DNA of 64,000 bases from Streptomyces anulatus (GCF_000721175.1 NZ_JOEZ01000002.1:62001-126000); one strand, 5' to 3'. Shown: positions 34,406 through 43,166, counted from the first letter of the stretch. Translations and numbers: made by a program. Notes: generated by a model not told the origin, from the sequence alone.

Positions 34406-34792
34406 TCAGCCATGCCCGCTCCGAAGCCGGCGAAGGACTGGTGTACTGACCCAACGAGACCGCCACCTGGGGACCGGCCACCATCGGGTCCGCCGACGTG
34501 TCGGCTGCTGCCCAGTAGCACCGGTTCGCCGACGTCCGTCGCTCTCCCGTGATTCTTCTTGGTCTCGCGGCTGAGAGCGTGGTGGTCGCGCGCCGTGGGC
34601 CTCGGCCGGCAGCGGCAGGGCGTCGTGGAGCAGACGGACCACGTCGGCGAGGTCGTCGCGCTCGGACCGGCACGCGGGGCAGTGGGTGAGGTGGGCCTGT
34701 ACCGGCACGTCCTCCCCGGGCTCCAGCGCCCCGATCACATACGCCCCGAGCCACTCGCGGATCTCGTCGCATCCCGCCGCGGGATTCGCCAT
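34406..34792 (-). CDS. Zinc-finger (zf-HC2) anti-sigma factor, probably decayed after the finger
   Basis: The 128-aa reading starts normally: GCDEIREWLGAYVIGALEPG, then HLTHCPACRSERDDLADVV, a canonical HxxxCxxC anti-sigma finger. After about residue 65 it becomes Arg/Pro/Ser-rich with no transmembrane helix. A neighbouring minus-strand frame (VAGPQVAVSLGQYTS) looks like lost coding sequence. No sigma gene is adjacent. A frameshifted relict of a sigma/anti-sigma locus is the best reading. Confidence 0.55.
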   Translation of the reverse strand: MANPAAGCDEIREWLGAYVIGALEPGEDVPVQAHLTHCPACRSERDDLADVVRLLHDALPLPAEAHGARPPRSQPRDQEESRESDGRRRTGATGQQPTRRRTRWWPVPRWRSRWVSTPVLRRLRSGHG

Positions 34793-34929
34793 GCACCCTC
34801 ACCCCCTCCTGCCCCATCCGGTGCTTCGGTCGGCGGCGGTGGACGTACCGGCCCTGTGGGTCTTGCCTCCCGTACCTACGAGCCGGTCTGCCACCGCCCC
34901 GTCCGCCCGCTCGCACACGGTCACCTCCA

Positions 34930-35457
34930 TCATGAAGCCGTCGGGGCGCCGTCGCGGAAGTCGGACGGCACTGCCCCGTCCACACGGGCCGCGAGGGCCG
35001 GTGCGCAGTCGCGCATGCTCTGCCGGGCGACCAGGAGCAGGGACAGCGTGCTTCCGGTCTCGTCGTCGATCGGGAAGCGGGCGTCGGGGTAGCGCCGGGA
35101 GAAGTCGATGATCGTGTCGATGTCCCGGGTGAGGGACGTCTGCTTACCGCCTTCGCCCTTGGCGCGGCATCTGGCGTCGATGTCGTGGAGGGCCTCGTGG
35201 ACAGGACGCACCTGTGCGGCGGGCGGGGTGACGGAGGCAGCAGTGGCGCTCGGTGCCGCGGTGGCGGCCGGCCCGCTTCCGCCGCCGGACCCCTCCCGCA
35301 GGGCGGCCACTGCCGCGGCGGCCAGGGCGAGCACCACAGCGGCGGCCACCGCCGACAGCAGCAGGCCAGGCCTGCGGCGGGGCGGCTGACCGACGGGGCC
35401 GGCTACGCCGGGGGCGGTGCCGCGGCGGGCGTCCTGCCCGTCGTGCGGTGTCGTCAC
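34930..35457 (-). CDS. Single-helix membrane protein with small outer domain
   Basis: This 175-aa protein has a Gly/Arg-rich cytoplasmic N terminus, one helix (LLLSAVAAAVVLALAAAAVAAL, about 25-47), an Ala/Thr/Pro linker, and a ~90-residue outer domain with Cys pairs (DARCRAKG, MRDCAPALAARV). GTG 35457 overlaps the stop of the BNR gene upstream by 4 nt, so both are co-translated and probably act as a complex. Family not recognised. Confidence 0.72.
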   Translation of the reverse strand: MTTPHDGQDARRGTAPGVAGPVGQPPRRRPGLLLSAVAAAVVLALAAAAVAALREGSGGGSGPAATAAPSATAASVTPPAAQVRPVHEALHDIDARCRAKGEGGKQTSLTRDIDTIIDFSRRYPDARFPIDDETGSTLSLLLVARQSMRDCAPALAARVDGAVPSDFRDGAPTAS

Positions 35458-36422
35458 GAGGTGACCTTCCACGTGGTACCGCCGTCGGTACTGCGGTAGG
35501 TGCGGGCGTTCTGGCCGTCCAGCGCCCCCGCGTACAGGGTGCTGCCGGTGGCGTCGTAGCCGACCGCGCTGGTGCCCTCGGGCAGGTCGGCCTGCTTCCA
35601 GGTCCTGCCGCCGTCGCTGCTCAGCTGGGCGCCGTCCATGCCGACGGCGAGGATCTGGTCGATGTCCTTGGGGTTCCAGGCGGCGGCCATCGCGCTCATC
35701 GGGCCGCCCAGCTCCTTCCAGGTCTTCCCGCCGTCGCTGCTGGTCTGCAGTCCGCTGGACATGTCGGGGGCGATCAGCCGCTGCGGATCGTCCGGGTCGA
35801 CGAGGATGGTGCCCATGAAGGAGCGGCCCGCCTCGGCGTTGACTGTCTTCCACGTCTTGCCGCCGTCGGTGGAGGCGAGCAGGCCGGACTCGGGGGAGGC
35901 GATGTAGGCCCTGTCACCGGCGGCACCGATCGCGTGTGCGTCGCTGACCGCGCCCGCGCCGGTCACCTTGGCGAACGTGGCTCCGCCGTCGGTCGACCGG
36001 TACAGCCCGGGGTGCCCGCCCACCAGTACGGCGTCCGACGTCGACGCCCACCCCATGGGATCCGCCCCGCGCAGCGAGGGCACCTCCTGCCAGGTGCGGC
36101 CGCCGTTGCCGGAGACGGCGGCCGCCGCGTGCCCGCCCACGAAGAGCCGGCTGCCGACCACCGACACGGTGTGCAGGTCCCCGCCCACGAAGGGCTCCGT
36201 CGCCGACCCGGTGGACGTGCCGCCGCCACCGCGCGTGGCCAGGACGATCCCGCCCGCCGCGACCGCGGCCACGGCCAGAGCCGCACCGCCCCAGCGCAGC
36301 CGCCGCGCCCGCTGCTCGGCGCGCCGTGCCTCGGCAGCCCTTTCGGCGGCCTGCGCCCGGCGCCTTTCGGCCTTGGTGGCTCCCGCCGGCGGCTTCGCCT
36401 TGCGGGATGGTGTGGAGGTCAT
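35454..36422 (-). CDS. Membrane-anchored BNR/sortilin-repeat protein 2
   Basis: This 322-aa protein has a strongly charged cytoplasmic N terminus (Lys/Ala/Arg-rich, about 1-45), a signal-anchor helix (WGGAALAVAAVAAGGIVLA) and a beta-propeller with at least five BNR motifs (SGNGGRTW, STDGGATF, STDGGKTW, SSDGGKTW, SSDGGRTW). It is anchored by a helix, unlike the lipoprotein relative at 13318. Repeats imply a binding platform outside the membrane. It forms a unit with the 175-aa protein whose start overlaps its stop. Confidence 0.82.
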   Translation of the reverse strand: MTSTPSRKAKPPAGATKAERRRAQAAERAAEARRAEQRARRLRWGGAALAVAAVAAGGIVLATRGGGGTSTGSATEPFVGGDLHTVSVVGSRLFVGGHAAAAVSGNGGRTWQEVPSLRGADPMGWASTSDAVLVGGHPGLYRSTDGGATFAKVTGAGAVSDAHAIGAAGDRAYIASPESGLLASTDGGKTWKTVNAEAGRSFMGTILVDPDDPQRLIAPDMSSGLQTSSDGGKTWKELGGPMSAMAAAWNPKDIDQILAVGMDGAQLSSDGGRTWKQADLPEGTSAVGYDATGSTLYAGALDGQNARTYRSTDGGTTWKVTS

Positions 36423-36730
36423 GAGCGTGCTTCCTTCGGATGGGGGTCGTGACGGAGGGGCGCCGGAACGGACATCCCAGGCGGTCCGTGCACCGCGTGC
36501 CCATTCGTGATCACCGGCGACCGCCGGTCGCAACCGATGCTACTTAGGACATTAAAAATTGAGAGACGGCCCGAGGGGAGCGCCCGCCTCCCGGGAGGGG
36601 GTGCTCGACGTCGCGCTCCGGCGCATTCGGCCCTCGTCAACGGCCGTACGACATGGGCGCCGATCCCGCGCCGCGTCCGGACGGGCCCATCACCTGCTGT
36701 GAGCCCTGCCCGGACGGCGCGAGTCGGGCC
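36423..36730. other. Gap holding weak operator 10, no supported gene
   Basis: About 308 bp between the BNR start and the 3' end of the multicopper oxidase gene. No gene is supported. The region is G+C-rich except the short A/T patch at 36541-36562. Confidence 0.5.
36541..36557. promoter_or_regulatory. 17-bp palindromic operator, site 10 (weak; BNR protein 2)
   Basis: TACTTAGGACATTAAAA keeps the left arm but only part of the right, 10 of 14 positions, 118 nt upstream of the BNR start. It may be a decayed or half site. Confidence 0.4.
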
Positions 36731-38356
36731 TCAGGCCTGGTAGGCCACGTTCGCCATCATCCCGGCCTCGCCGTGGTAGGCGTTGTGGCAGTGCAGCATC
36801 CACTGGCCCGGGTTGTCGGCGTCGAAGAAGACGGACAGTTTCTTCTTGGGCAGCACGATCGCGGTGTCCTTGCGCGGCCCCGCGTCGCCGATCTGGTACG
36901 TGTGGCCGTGCAGGTGCATCGGGTGCCACATGGTGGTGGTGTTGACGAAGTCGAGCCGTACGCGCTGGCCCTCCTCGATGAGGATGGGGTTCGCCTCGGG
37001 GTTCTTCATGTCGAACGGCTTGCCGTTGATGGCCCAGCTGTACTTGTCCATGCCGCCGGTCAGCTTGAGCTGGTGCGTGACGTCGGTTTTGGCGGACTTC
37101 AGGCGTACGTCGTCGGCGGCGCGCAGCTGCGACGCCGTCATGATCATGCCGTTGAGTTCCTTCGGGCGGACGGTCGCCTTCGGCGCGCTGCCCGAGCCCG
37201 TGCGCACCAGCGCGAGGCCGTTGGCGTTTTTGCCCTCGGCCAGGGCGACGAGCGGGAAGACGCCGTCGCCGAGGGTGACGAGGGCGTCGTAGCGCTCGCC
37301 CATGCCGATCAGCAGGGCGTCCACCTCCTGGTGTCGGACCGGGAAGCCGTCGGTGTGGGTGATGGTGAGCTTGTGGCCGCCGAGGGCGACGCGGTAGGCG
37401 GTGTCCGAGCCGGCGTTGATGATGCGCAGCCGGACCTTCTTGCCGGGCTTGGCGGTGTAGACGTCCGGGTCGGTCGCCACCCGGCCGTTGATCAGGTGGT
37501 GCGGGTACTTCACGTCGCCGGCGTCGCCGCCGAGGAGGTCGCTCTCGGCGCCCATGAGCATGAACTTCATCGACATACCGCTCGATGAAGAGGCGGACGG
37601 GGATTCGGAATCACCGCCCATGTCCATCCCGCCCATGTCCCCCATGTCGTGGCCCTCCATGCCGCTGGGGCTGGGGCTGCTGCTGTCCCCCATGTCCATG
37701 CCCATGCCGCCCATGCCCTGCTTGAGCTCGGCCCAGACCTCGTCGGGGGTGCCGGTGACGCCGTCGACCCAGTCGTCGAGGAGGACGACCCACTCGTCGT
37801 CGTAGTCGAGGGTCTCCTTGGGGTCCTCGACGATCAGCGGGGCGTACAGGCCGCGGTCGAGCTGGACGCCGACGTGCGGGTGGAAGAAGTACGTGCCGGG
37901 GGCGTCGGCGATGAACTGGTAGGTGAAGGTGGAGCCGGCCCGGACGGCACTCTGGGTGGCGGGCGGCACGCCGTCCATGTCGTTGCGCAGCGCGATGCCG
38001 TGCCAGTGGATCGACGTGGTGGTCTTGTTCGGGAGCTGGTTGGACAGCTCGGCGACCAGGGTGTCGCCGACGGAGAGCCGGATCTCCTTGCCCGGCGTGC
38101 GGCCGTCGAAGGCCCAGGTCTTGGGCATGACGCCGCCGCCCAGGTCGATCATGGCGGGTGCCGCGGTCAGGGTGAGCTTCTGCTGCCGTCCGGTGGTCTT
38201 GCGCTGCTTCTCGGCGGCGGCGACCGCCGAGGCGGAGGGGTTGACCAGGGCGTTGCCACTGCCGGAGCCGCTCCCGCTGGTGCAGGCGGCGAGCGCGCCG
38301 GCGCCGGCCACTCCCAGCCCGGCGAGCAGGACGGAGCGGCGGTTGATGCTGTTCAT
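36731..38356 (-). CDS. Multicopper oxidase (CueO-like), lipid-anchored
   Basis: This is a 541-aa exported copper oxidase that likely detoxifies Cu(I). The N terminus has a twin-arginine (NRRSVLLAG) and lipobox ALAAC. All four copper-ligand blocks are present: HWHG (about 115), HPHV (about 158), HPMHLHGH (about 476) and HCHNAYHGEAGM (about 521) with the type 1 Cys and axial Met. A Met/Asp/His-rich insertion at about 215-265 (MGGMGMDMGD, MEGHDMGDMGGMDMGG, MSMKFMLMG) matches the Cu(I)-binding insert of CueO. It sits 76 nt behind '-RI' gene 5, and both follow a CsoR-type box. Confidence 0.95.
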   Translation of the reverse strand: MNSINRRSVLLAGLGVAGAGALAACTSGSGSGSGNALVNPSASAVAAAEKQRKTTGRQQKLTLTAAPAMIDLGGGVMPKTWAFDGRTPGKEIRLSVGDTLVAELSNQLPNKTTTSIHWHGIALRNDMDGVPPATQSAVRAGSTFTYQFIADAPGTYFFHPHVGVQLDRGLYAPLIVEDPKETLDYDDEWVVLLDDWVDGVTGTPDEVWAELKQGMGGMGMDMGDSSSPSPSGMEGHDMGDMGGMDMGGDSESPSASSSSGMSMKFMLMGAESDLLGGDAGDVKYPHHLINGRVATDPDVYTAKPGKKVRLRIINAGSDTAYRVALGGHKLTITHTDGFPVRHQEVDALLIGMGERYDALVTLGDGVFPLVALAEGKNANGLALVRTGSGSAPKATVRPKELNGMIMTASQLRAADDVRLKSAKTDVTHQLKLTGGMDKYSWAINGKPFDMKNPEANPILIEEGQRVRLDFVNTTTMWHPMHLHGHTYQIGDAGPRKDTAIVLPKKKLSVFFDADNPGQWMLHCHNAYHGEAGMMANVAYQA

Positions 38357-38432
38357 CGTGTTGTGTCCTCTTGTCTCGAAACTGCCGATGTGGTCGCGGA
38401 GGGACGGCACATCGCGCGCCGTCCGGCGCGGC

Positions 38433-38906
38433 CTATATACGCAGTTGGGAGAGGACGGACAGGTCCGGCGGGGCTCGGCCGACCGTACCGGCGGGCGAGC
38501 GCCCTGGCGCGGTCTCACGAAGATCCGCCAGCAGTGAGAACTCGTTCTCAGCGGGCGCGGCAAGCTGCACGGAGGCGATGCTCGCCGTGGTGCAGTGCTG
38601 CATGCCGGGGGCGGCGCAACCGCCGGCGTCGATGCTGTGCGCGGAGGACGACTCCCAGGCGGCCGGCGCCGCCTCGCCCGGCATGACGTGGGCGGCATGG
38701 GAAGCGCTCGGCTGGCCGGCATGGGCAGCGGCCGGCATGGAGGAGGCATCCATCGCGGGCATGGACGAAGCGCTCATCACGTGCGAGGCGCCCATCGCGG
38801 CCGTCTCGTGGTGCACGAGCACAGCCAGCGCGACGAACAGGGTCAGGAACACCCCGTACGTCCAGCGGACGGCCCTGCCGCCGCTGTGTGCTGCCCGTAT
38901 CGCCAT
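38433..38906 (-). CDS. Small Met/His-rich membrane-anchored protein of the '-RI' family, member 5
   Basis: This is a 157-aa protein. An N-terminal basic segment and helix (WTYGVFLTLFVALAVLVHHE) precede a Met/Ser/Ala/His-rich outer segment (SSMPAMDASSMPAAAHAG) and a short Cys pair (GGCAAPGMQHC). It ends VLSQLRI-TAG, the family tail. ATG 38906 is used; GTG 38936, just behind the CsoR-type box, would give a leaderless alternative. It is co-oriented with the multicopper oxidase, linking the family to copper efflux or oxidation. Confidence 0.78.
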   Translation of the reverse strand: MAIRAAHSGGRAVRWTYGVFLTLFVALAVLVHHETAAMGASHVMSASSMPAMDASSMPAAAHAGQPSASHAAHVMPGEAAPAAWESSSAHSIDAGGCAAPGMQHCTTASIASVQLAAPAENEFSLLADLRETAPGRSPAGTVGRAPPDLSVLSQLRI

Positions 38907-38948
38907 GAACTCCGCCTGTGCCGCGCTTCCGGTCACCGAGTCGCCATC

Positions 38949-38965
38949 TTACCCCCAGGGGGTAA
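38949..38965. promoter_or_regulatory. CsoR-type copper operator ('-RI' member 5 and multicopper oxidase)
   Basis: TTACCCCCAGGGGGTAA is a near-perfect palindrome of the CsoR type (TACCCCC/GGGGGTA), 42 nt upstream of ATG 38906. Confidence 0.8.
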
Positions 38966-38995
38966 TTTACAGAGGTCGGTGGACCGATGAGATCT

Positions 38996-40102
38996 TCAGT
39001 TGGTCGGCAGTCCTCCGTAGGAGTGCAGACCGGTGATGAGGATGTTGACGCCGTAGTAGTTGAAGACGAAGGTGGCGAACGCGACCAGGCCGAGCACCGC
39101 CGCGCGCCGCCCTTTCCACCCGGCGGTGGCGCGGGCGTGGAGGTACGCGGCGTAGGCGACCCAGGTGATGAAGGCCCAGGTCTCCTTGGGGTCCCAGCCC
39201 CAGTAGCGGCCCCATGCGGCCTCCGCCCACACCGCGCCCGCGATGACCGCGAAGGTCCACAGGGGGAAGACCAGGCCGGTCAGGCGGTATGCCAGCTTGT
39301 CCAGCGTCCGGCTGGACGGCAGCCGCCGCCACAGGCCCGCCCCGCGTCCCTGGCCGTGGCCTGCGGCGACGGCACGTTCCCAGCGGTCGCGCACCAGGTA
39401 CAGGATGCTGACCACGGCCGCGGTGTGGAACACGCCGCCGGAGATGATCGCGGCGGAGACGTGGATCCACAGCCAGTACGAGTGCAGGGCGGGCACGAGC
39501 TGTGCGGAGTCGACGTAGAGCACCGACACGGCGAGGCCGAGGGTGAGCAGGACCGAGAAGAGGACCGGGACTCCCAGCCAGCGAACGGGTTTGCGTGCCG
39601 CGAGCAGGCCCACGTACGCGGCCGAAGCCATCAGGGCGAAGGCGGTGGAGAACTCGTACATGTTGCCCCACGGTGGCCGGCTCACCGCGAGGCCGCGGGC
39701 GAGGACCGAGCCGGAGTGGAGCAGGAGCGCCAGCACGGTCAGTGAGACGGCGATCCGTCCGACGAGGTCGGCCTTGGGGCTGTCGCCGGCCGCACCGGTA
39801 CCGTCGCCCCCCAGTGCCTGGGCCGGCTCCGGAGACGCGGTCGCGGGCGGTGCCAGCACTTGCGTGCTGCTTCCTGTTGCACCGTCCACGGCCGCGCTCC
39901 TTGTCCGGCCGCCCGTGCGGGCGACCGGAGTCTGCTGCTTCGCCGGCGACGCGGCGGAGGTGCGAATGCCCGGTCCCCGGCTTCCGAACGCCCACTCCGC
40001 GCAGGCGGCGACGAAGGCGAGCAGGTAGACGGCGATCGCCGAGTACATCAGCCAGTTGGCGAGCTGGGCCAGGTTCTGGTCCGCGAGAGAGGTACCGCTC
40101 AC
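38996..40102 (-). CDS. ccsA: Cytochrome c maturation protein CcsA (ResC)
   Basis: This 368-aa membrane protein has about eight helices. The haem-handling tryptophan motif WGRYWGWDPKETWAFITW is intact, with conserved His residues flanking it (IHVSAAIISGGVFHTA, ILITGLHSYGG). With ResB it delivers haem to apocytochrome c outside the membrane (System II). An Ala/Thr/Pro-rich cytoplasmic insert lies at about 45-110. GTG 40102 overlaps the ResB stop by 4 nt. Streptomyces usually has one resB-ccsA pair; whether this is a second pair cannot be told here. Confidence 0.93.
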   Translation of the reverse strand: MSGTSLADQNLAQLANWLMYSAIAVYLLAFVAACAEWAFGSRGPGIRTSAASPAKQQTPVARTGGRTRSAAVDGATGSSTQVLAPPATASPEPAQALGGDGTGAAGDSPKADLVGRIAVSLTVLALLLHSGSVLARGLAVSRPPWGNMYEFSTAFALMASAAYVGLLAARKPVRWLGVPVLFSVLLTLGLAVSVLYVDSAQLVPALHSYWLWIHVSAAIISGGVFHTAAVVSILYLVRDRWERAVAAGHGQGRGAGLWRRLPSSRTLDKLAYRLTGLVFPLWTFAVIAGAVWAEAAWGRYWGWDPKETWAFITWVAYAAYLHARATAGWKGRRAAVLGLVAFATFVFNYYGVNILITGLHSYGGLPTN

Positions 40103-41787
40103 TTCTGCTCCTGGTGCAGGGGTGCTGGGGCGTTCACGTCCGGCGTGGCGGTGCGCGGGGCGGGGAAGCGCTCGCGCAACTCGTCGGCGAGTTCGGCCAC
40201 TTCCTCGGCCGTTCGCTCGGTCCCACCGGGGTCCAGTCCGGCGACCGCGATGCGGACGCGGCCGGACTGCATGGGCTCCACGCGCACCCACACCCGCCGG
40301 CGGCGGACGAAGAGCGACGCGCACAGGCCGAGCCCCATGGCCACCGAGCTCCACAGGGCGGTGGCGTTGCTGGGGTTGCGGGCGATCTGGAAGCTGGCCC
40401 ACTGCTTGATGCCGTCGAAGGTGAGCGAGCCCGCGCCGCCGGGAAGTTTCATCCGGTCCCCGGGGCGCAGTGCCTGCGCGAACGGGGAGCCGTCGGCCTC
40501 GCGGAACTGGGTCATGCGGGTGGAGTCGAGCTGGTAGACGTTCTGCGGCTGCCCGCTGTCCATGCCGAGGTCGCCGTGGTGGGCGGTCAGGACCAGCACC
40601 GGGTCGTCCGTGGCGGGGAAGGAGGACTGCCAGCCGTTGCTGGTCAGCTGGACGGTGGGCAGGAAGAGGCCGGAGAAGCCGAGGCCGTCCCGTTTGCCCT
40701 TGCGGTCGAGGGCGTCCGGCGCCTTGATCACGCCCACTGAGGTGAGGTTGCTGTCCTGCGGCAGGAACGCGGCGGGCCCCTGCCAGGCGACCTCGCCCTT
40801 GCCGTCGCGGACGGTCACCACCGGTGCGTAGCCATGGCCGACCAGGAACACCTTCGAACCGTCCACCTCCAGCGGCTTGTTGACCTCGACGCGGGCGTCC
40901 CGCGCCCGTCCGCCCTCGCGCTCGGTGTAGTTGAGCCGGGCGACGAAGGAGCTGGCGGTGCCGCGCTGCGGGCCGCCGCGCTGGTAGGTGGCGGAGAACC
41001 CCTTGAGCTGGAAGCCGAACGGCTTCAGGCTGTCGGCGGAGGCCAGCGTGCCCGGGGTGAAGTCGTCGTACTGCGTCACGGTGTTGGTGAAGCTGTCCCC
41101 TTCGAGGACGAGCTTCTGGCCGGTCGTGCCGAAGAGACTGCCGACGGCGAGTGCGATGAGGAGCCCGAACAGGGCGGTGTGGAACACCAGGTTTCCGGCC
41201 TCGCGCAGGTACCCCTTCTCTCCCGAGACCGAGCCGTCCCCCTCCATGTCGACGTCGACGCGGAACCGGCGCCGCCGCAGCAGGTCCGCGGCCGTGAGCA
41301 GGACCTCGCCCCGATCGCAGCACGCCGTCCAGACGGCGTGCTGCGGCAGGCGGTCCAGCCGGCTCGGCGCGGCCGGCGGGCGGGACCGCAGGGTGCGTAC
41401 GTACTGGCGGGTCCGCGGCACGATGCAACCCGCGAGTGAGACGAACAGCAGCAGGTAGACGGCGGCGAACCAGGGTGACGCGTAGACGTCGAAGAAGCCG
41501 AGCCTGTCCAGGACCGGCGCGAGATCCGGGTTGCGCTCGCGGAAGTCCGCGGCCTGGGCGGGCTGGCGTCCCTCCTGAGGTACCAGGGAACCGGGAACGG
41601 CGGCGAGCGCGAGCAGGAGCAGCAGGACGAGCGCCGTGCGCATCGTGGTCAGCGAACGCCAGGCCCAGCGCAGCCAGCCGGCCGGGCCGAGCCCCTTCGG
41701 CTCGTCGGCCTTCGGCTCGGAATCGCTCGCGGAGGCATCGCCTCGTGCGGGAGAATCGACGAGACTACGAAAATTATTAGTAGCCAC
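40099..41787 (-). CDS. resB: Cytochrome c maturation protein ResB
   Basis: This 562-aa protein has a cytoplasmic N-terminal ~45 residues, helices at about 50-70, 105-125 and 190-210, a large outer domain and a last helix near 480. Typical opening MRTALVLLLLLALAAVPGSLVPQ and AGCIVPRT are present. It partners CcsA in haem delivery. GTG 41787 is taken as start because the operator at 41766 then overlaps codons 2-7, as expected for a near-leaderless message; an internal ATG at the first helix is less likely. It diverges from the LD-transpeptidase gene, each with its own operator. Confidence 0.9.
   Translation of the reverse strand: MATNNFRSLVDSPARGDASASDSEPKADEPKGLGPAGWLRWAWRSLTTMRTALVLLLLLALAAVPGSLVPQEGRQPAQAADFRERNPDLAPVLDRLGFFDVYASPWFAAVYLLLFVSLAGCIVPRTRQYVRTLRSRPPAAPSRLDRLPQHAVWTACCDRGEVLLTAADLLRRRRFRVDVDMEGDGSVSGEKGYLREAGNLVFHTALFGLLIALAVGSLFGTTGQKLVLEGDSFTNTVTQYDDFTPGTLASADSLKPFGFQLKGFSATYQRGGPQRGTASSFVARLNYTEREGGRARDARVEVNKPLEVDGSKVFLVGHGYAPVVTVRDGKGEVAWQGPAAFLPQDSNLTSVGVIKAPDALDRKGKRDGLGFSGLFLPTVQLTSNGWQSSFPATDDPVLVLTAHHGDLGMDSGQPQNVYQLDSTRMTQFREADGSPFAQALRPGDRMKLPGGAGSLTFDGIKQWASFQIARNPSNATALWSSVAMGLGLCASLFVRRRRVWVRVEPMQSGRVRIAVAGLDPGGTERTAEEVAELADELRERFPAPRTATPDVNAPAPLHQEQK
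41766..41782. promoter_or_regulatory. 17-bp palindromic operator, site 11 (resB; overlaps start codons)
   Basis: TACGAAAATTATTAGTA matches 11 of 14 positions and lies inside the first codons of resB. A bound repressor would sit on the transcription start of a leaderless resB-ccsA message. Confidence 0.65.
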
Positions 41788-41879
41788 GCGAGGAGTCTGA
41801 CACACGGCGGAATCCGTTCTGCGAGCACCCCGCAAGGCCACGAACCGGAACGGGGAACCGGGATCCCGTGACGGTCGTC

Positions 41880-41896
41880 TACGAAATCACTTAGCC
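41880..41896. promoter_or_regulatory. 17-bp palindromic operator, site 12 (LD-transpeptidase)
   Basis: TACGAAATCACTTAGCC matches 10 of 14 positions, 23 nt upstream of the LD-transpeptidase ATG. Together with site 11 it makes a divergent pair spaced 97 bp apart. Confidence 0.65.
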
Positions 41897-41919
41897 CTTT
41901 GGGAATGGAGAGGAGCCTC

Positions 41920-43134
41920 ATGCGACAGCGCCTGACAGCACGGCTTGCCCGCCGGACCGTACAGCCGCTCGCGCTCGCCTCGGCCGCCGTCGTCGCCCTC
42001 GCCGCGTGCAGCGCCGGCGGCACGGCGGACAGCGGCGCGGACATGGCGGGCAATGACGGGAAGAACGGTGGCCCGGCCGCGATAGCCGTGGAGCCAGGCG
42101 CCGACAGCGAGAAGGTGCCGGTCAGCCGGAAGGTGACGGTGCGCGCCCAGGGCGGGTCCCTGTCGTCCGTCGAGGTCAGCTCGCCCGGCCCGGGCAAGCT
42201 CTCCGGCACCTGGTCCGAGGACAAGTCCGTATGGACCTCCAGCACCCCCCTCGCCCCGGGCGCCACCTACACGGTGAACGCGAAGGGCAAGGCGCCCGAA
42301 GGGTCGGCCCTCACCGAGACCGCCTCCTTCACCACCGAGGCGGCGCAGAACACCTTCGTCGGCACCTACAACCCCGACAAGGGCACGAAGGTCGGCGTCG
42401 CAATGCCGGTCTCGATCACGTTCAACAAGCCGATCCACGACAAGGCGGCGGTCGAGCGGAAGCTCAAGGTCACCGCCTCCCCCGCGGTCGAGGGCGCCTG
42501 GAGCTGGATGAAGGACCGCGACGGCAAGGACCGCATCGACTACCGCCCCCAGAAGTACTGGAAGCCCGGCACCAAGGTCACTCTGCGCATGGACCTGGCG
42601 GGCGTGAACGCGGGCGGCGGCGTGTACGGCACCCAGCAGCGCGTCGTGAACTTCACCATCGGCGACGCCGTGACCAGCACCGTCGACGTCGTGAAGAAGA
42701 CCATGACGGTGGCGAAGAACGGCAAGACACTGCGGACGCTGAAGGTCTCCACCGGCAAGAAGGACTTCGAGACCTGGAACGGCACCATGGTCGTGCTGAG
42801 CAAGGTTCCGACGATCCGTATGAACTCGGCGTCGGTCGGCATCTTCGGGCCCGAGGCGTACGACCTCGGCGAGGTCAAGTGGGACGTCCAGCTCACCCCG
42901 TCCGGCACCTACGCGCACGCGGCGCCCTGGAACGAGGGCAAGTTCGGCCGGGTCAACGGCAGTCACGGCTGCATCGGTATGAGCACGGCGGACGCCAAGT
43001 GGTTCTACGACCAGGTCCACCTCGGCGACCCGGTCACCGTCGTCAACTCCGTCGACACGGTGGCGACCAACAACGGCTACGGCGACTGGAACGTCGACTG
43101 GGAGACCTGGCAGAAGGGCAGCGCGCTGGACTGA
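41920..43134 (+). CDS. L,D-transpeptidase, lipoprotein (YkuD domain, Ldt type)
   Basis: This is a 404-aa lipid-anchored transpeptidase that forms 3-3 peptidoglycan cross-links. Lipobox ALAAC near residue 30 is followed by two Ig-like domains (about 45-245) and the YkuD domain. The catalytic block HAAPWNEGKFGRVNGSHGC puts His349 and Cys351 in SHGC. SD GGAGAGGAG precedes ATG 41920. The layout matches actinobacterial LdtMt2-like enzymes. Copper is reported to inhibit LD-transpeptidases through the active-site Cys, so induction with copper-defence genes would make sense; that link is inferred. Confidence 0.93.
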   Translation: MRQRLTARLARRTVQPLALASAAVVALAACSAGGTADSGADMAGNDGKNGGPAAIAVEPGADSEKVPVSRKVTVRAQGGSLSSVEVSSPGPGKLSGTWSEDKSVWTSSTPLAPGATYTVNAKGKAPEGSALTETASFTTEAAQNTFVGTYNPDKGTKVGVAMPVSITFNKPIHDKAAVERKLKVTASPAVEGAWSWMKDRDGKDRIDYRPQKYWKPGTKVTLRMDLAGVNAGGGVYGTQQRVVNFTIGDAVTSTVDVVKKTMTVAKNGKTLRTLKVSTGKKDFETWNGTMVVLSKVPTIRMNSASVGIFGPEAYDLGEVKWDVQLTPSGTYAHAAPWNEGKFGRVNGSHGCIGMSTADAKWFYDQVHLGDPVTVVNSVDTVATNNGYGDWNVDWETWQKGSALD

Positions 43135-43149
43135 CACACCGGTTTTCAT

Positions 43150-43166
43150 ATACCCCACGGGGGTAT
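43150..43166. promoter_or_regulatory. CsoR-type copper operator (membrane protein 43214)
   Basis: ATACCCCACGGGGGTAT is nearly a perfect palindrome, 47 nt upstream of the ATG at 43214. It is the best CsoR-type match in the window. Confidence 0.82.
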
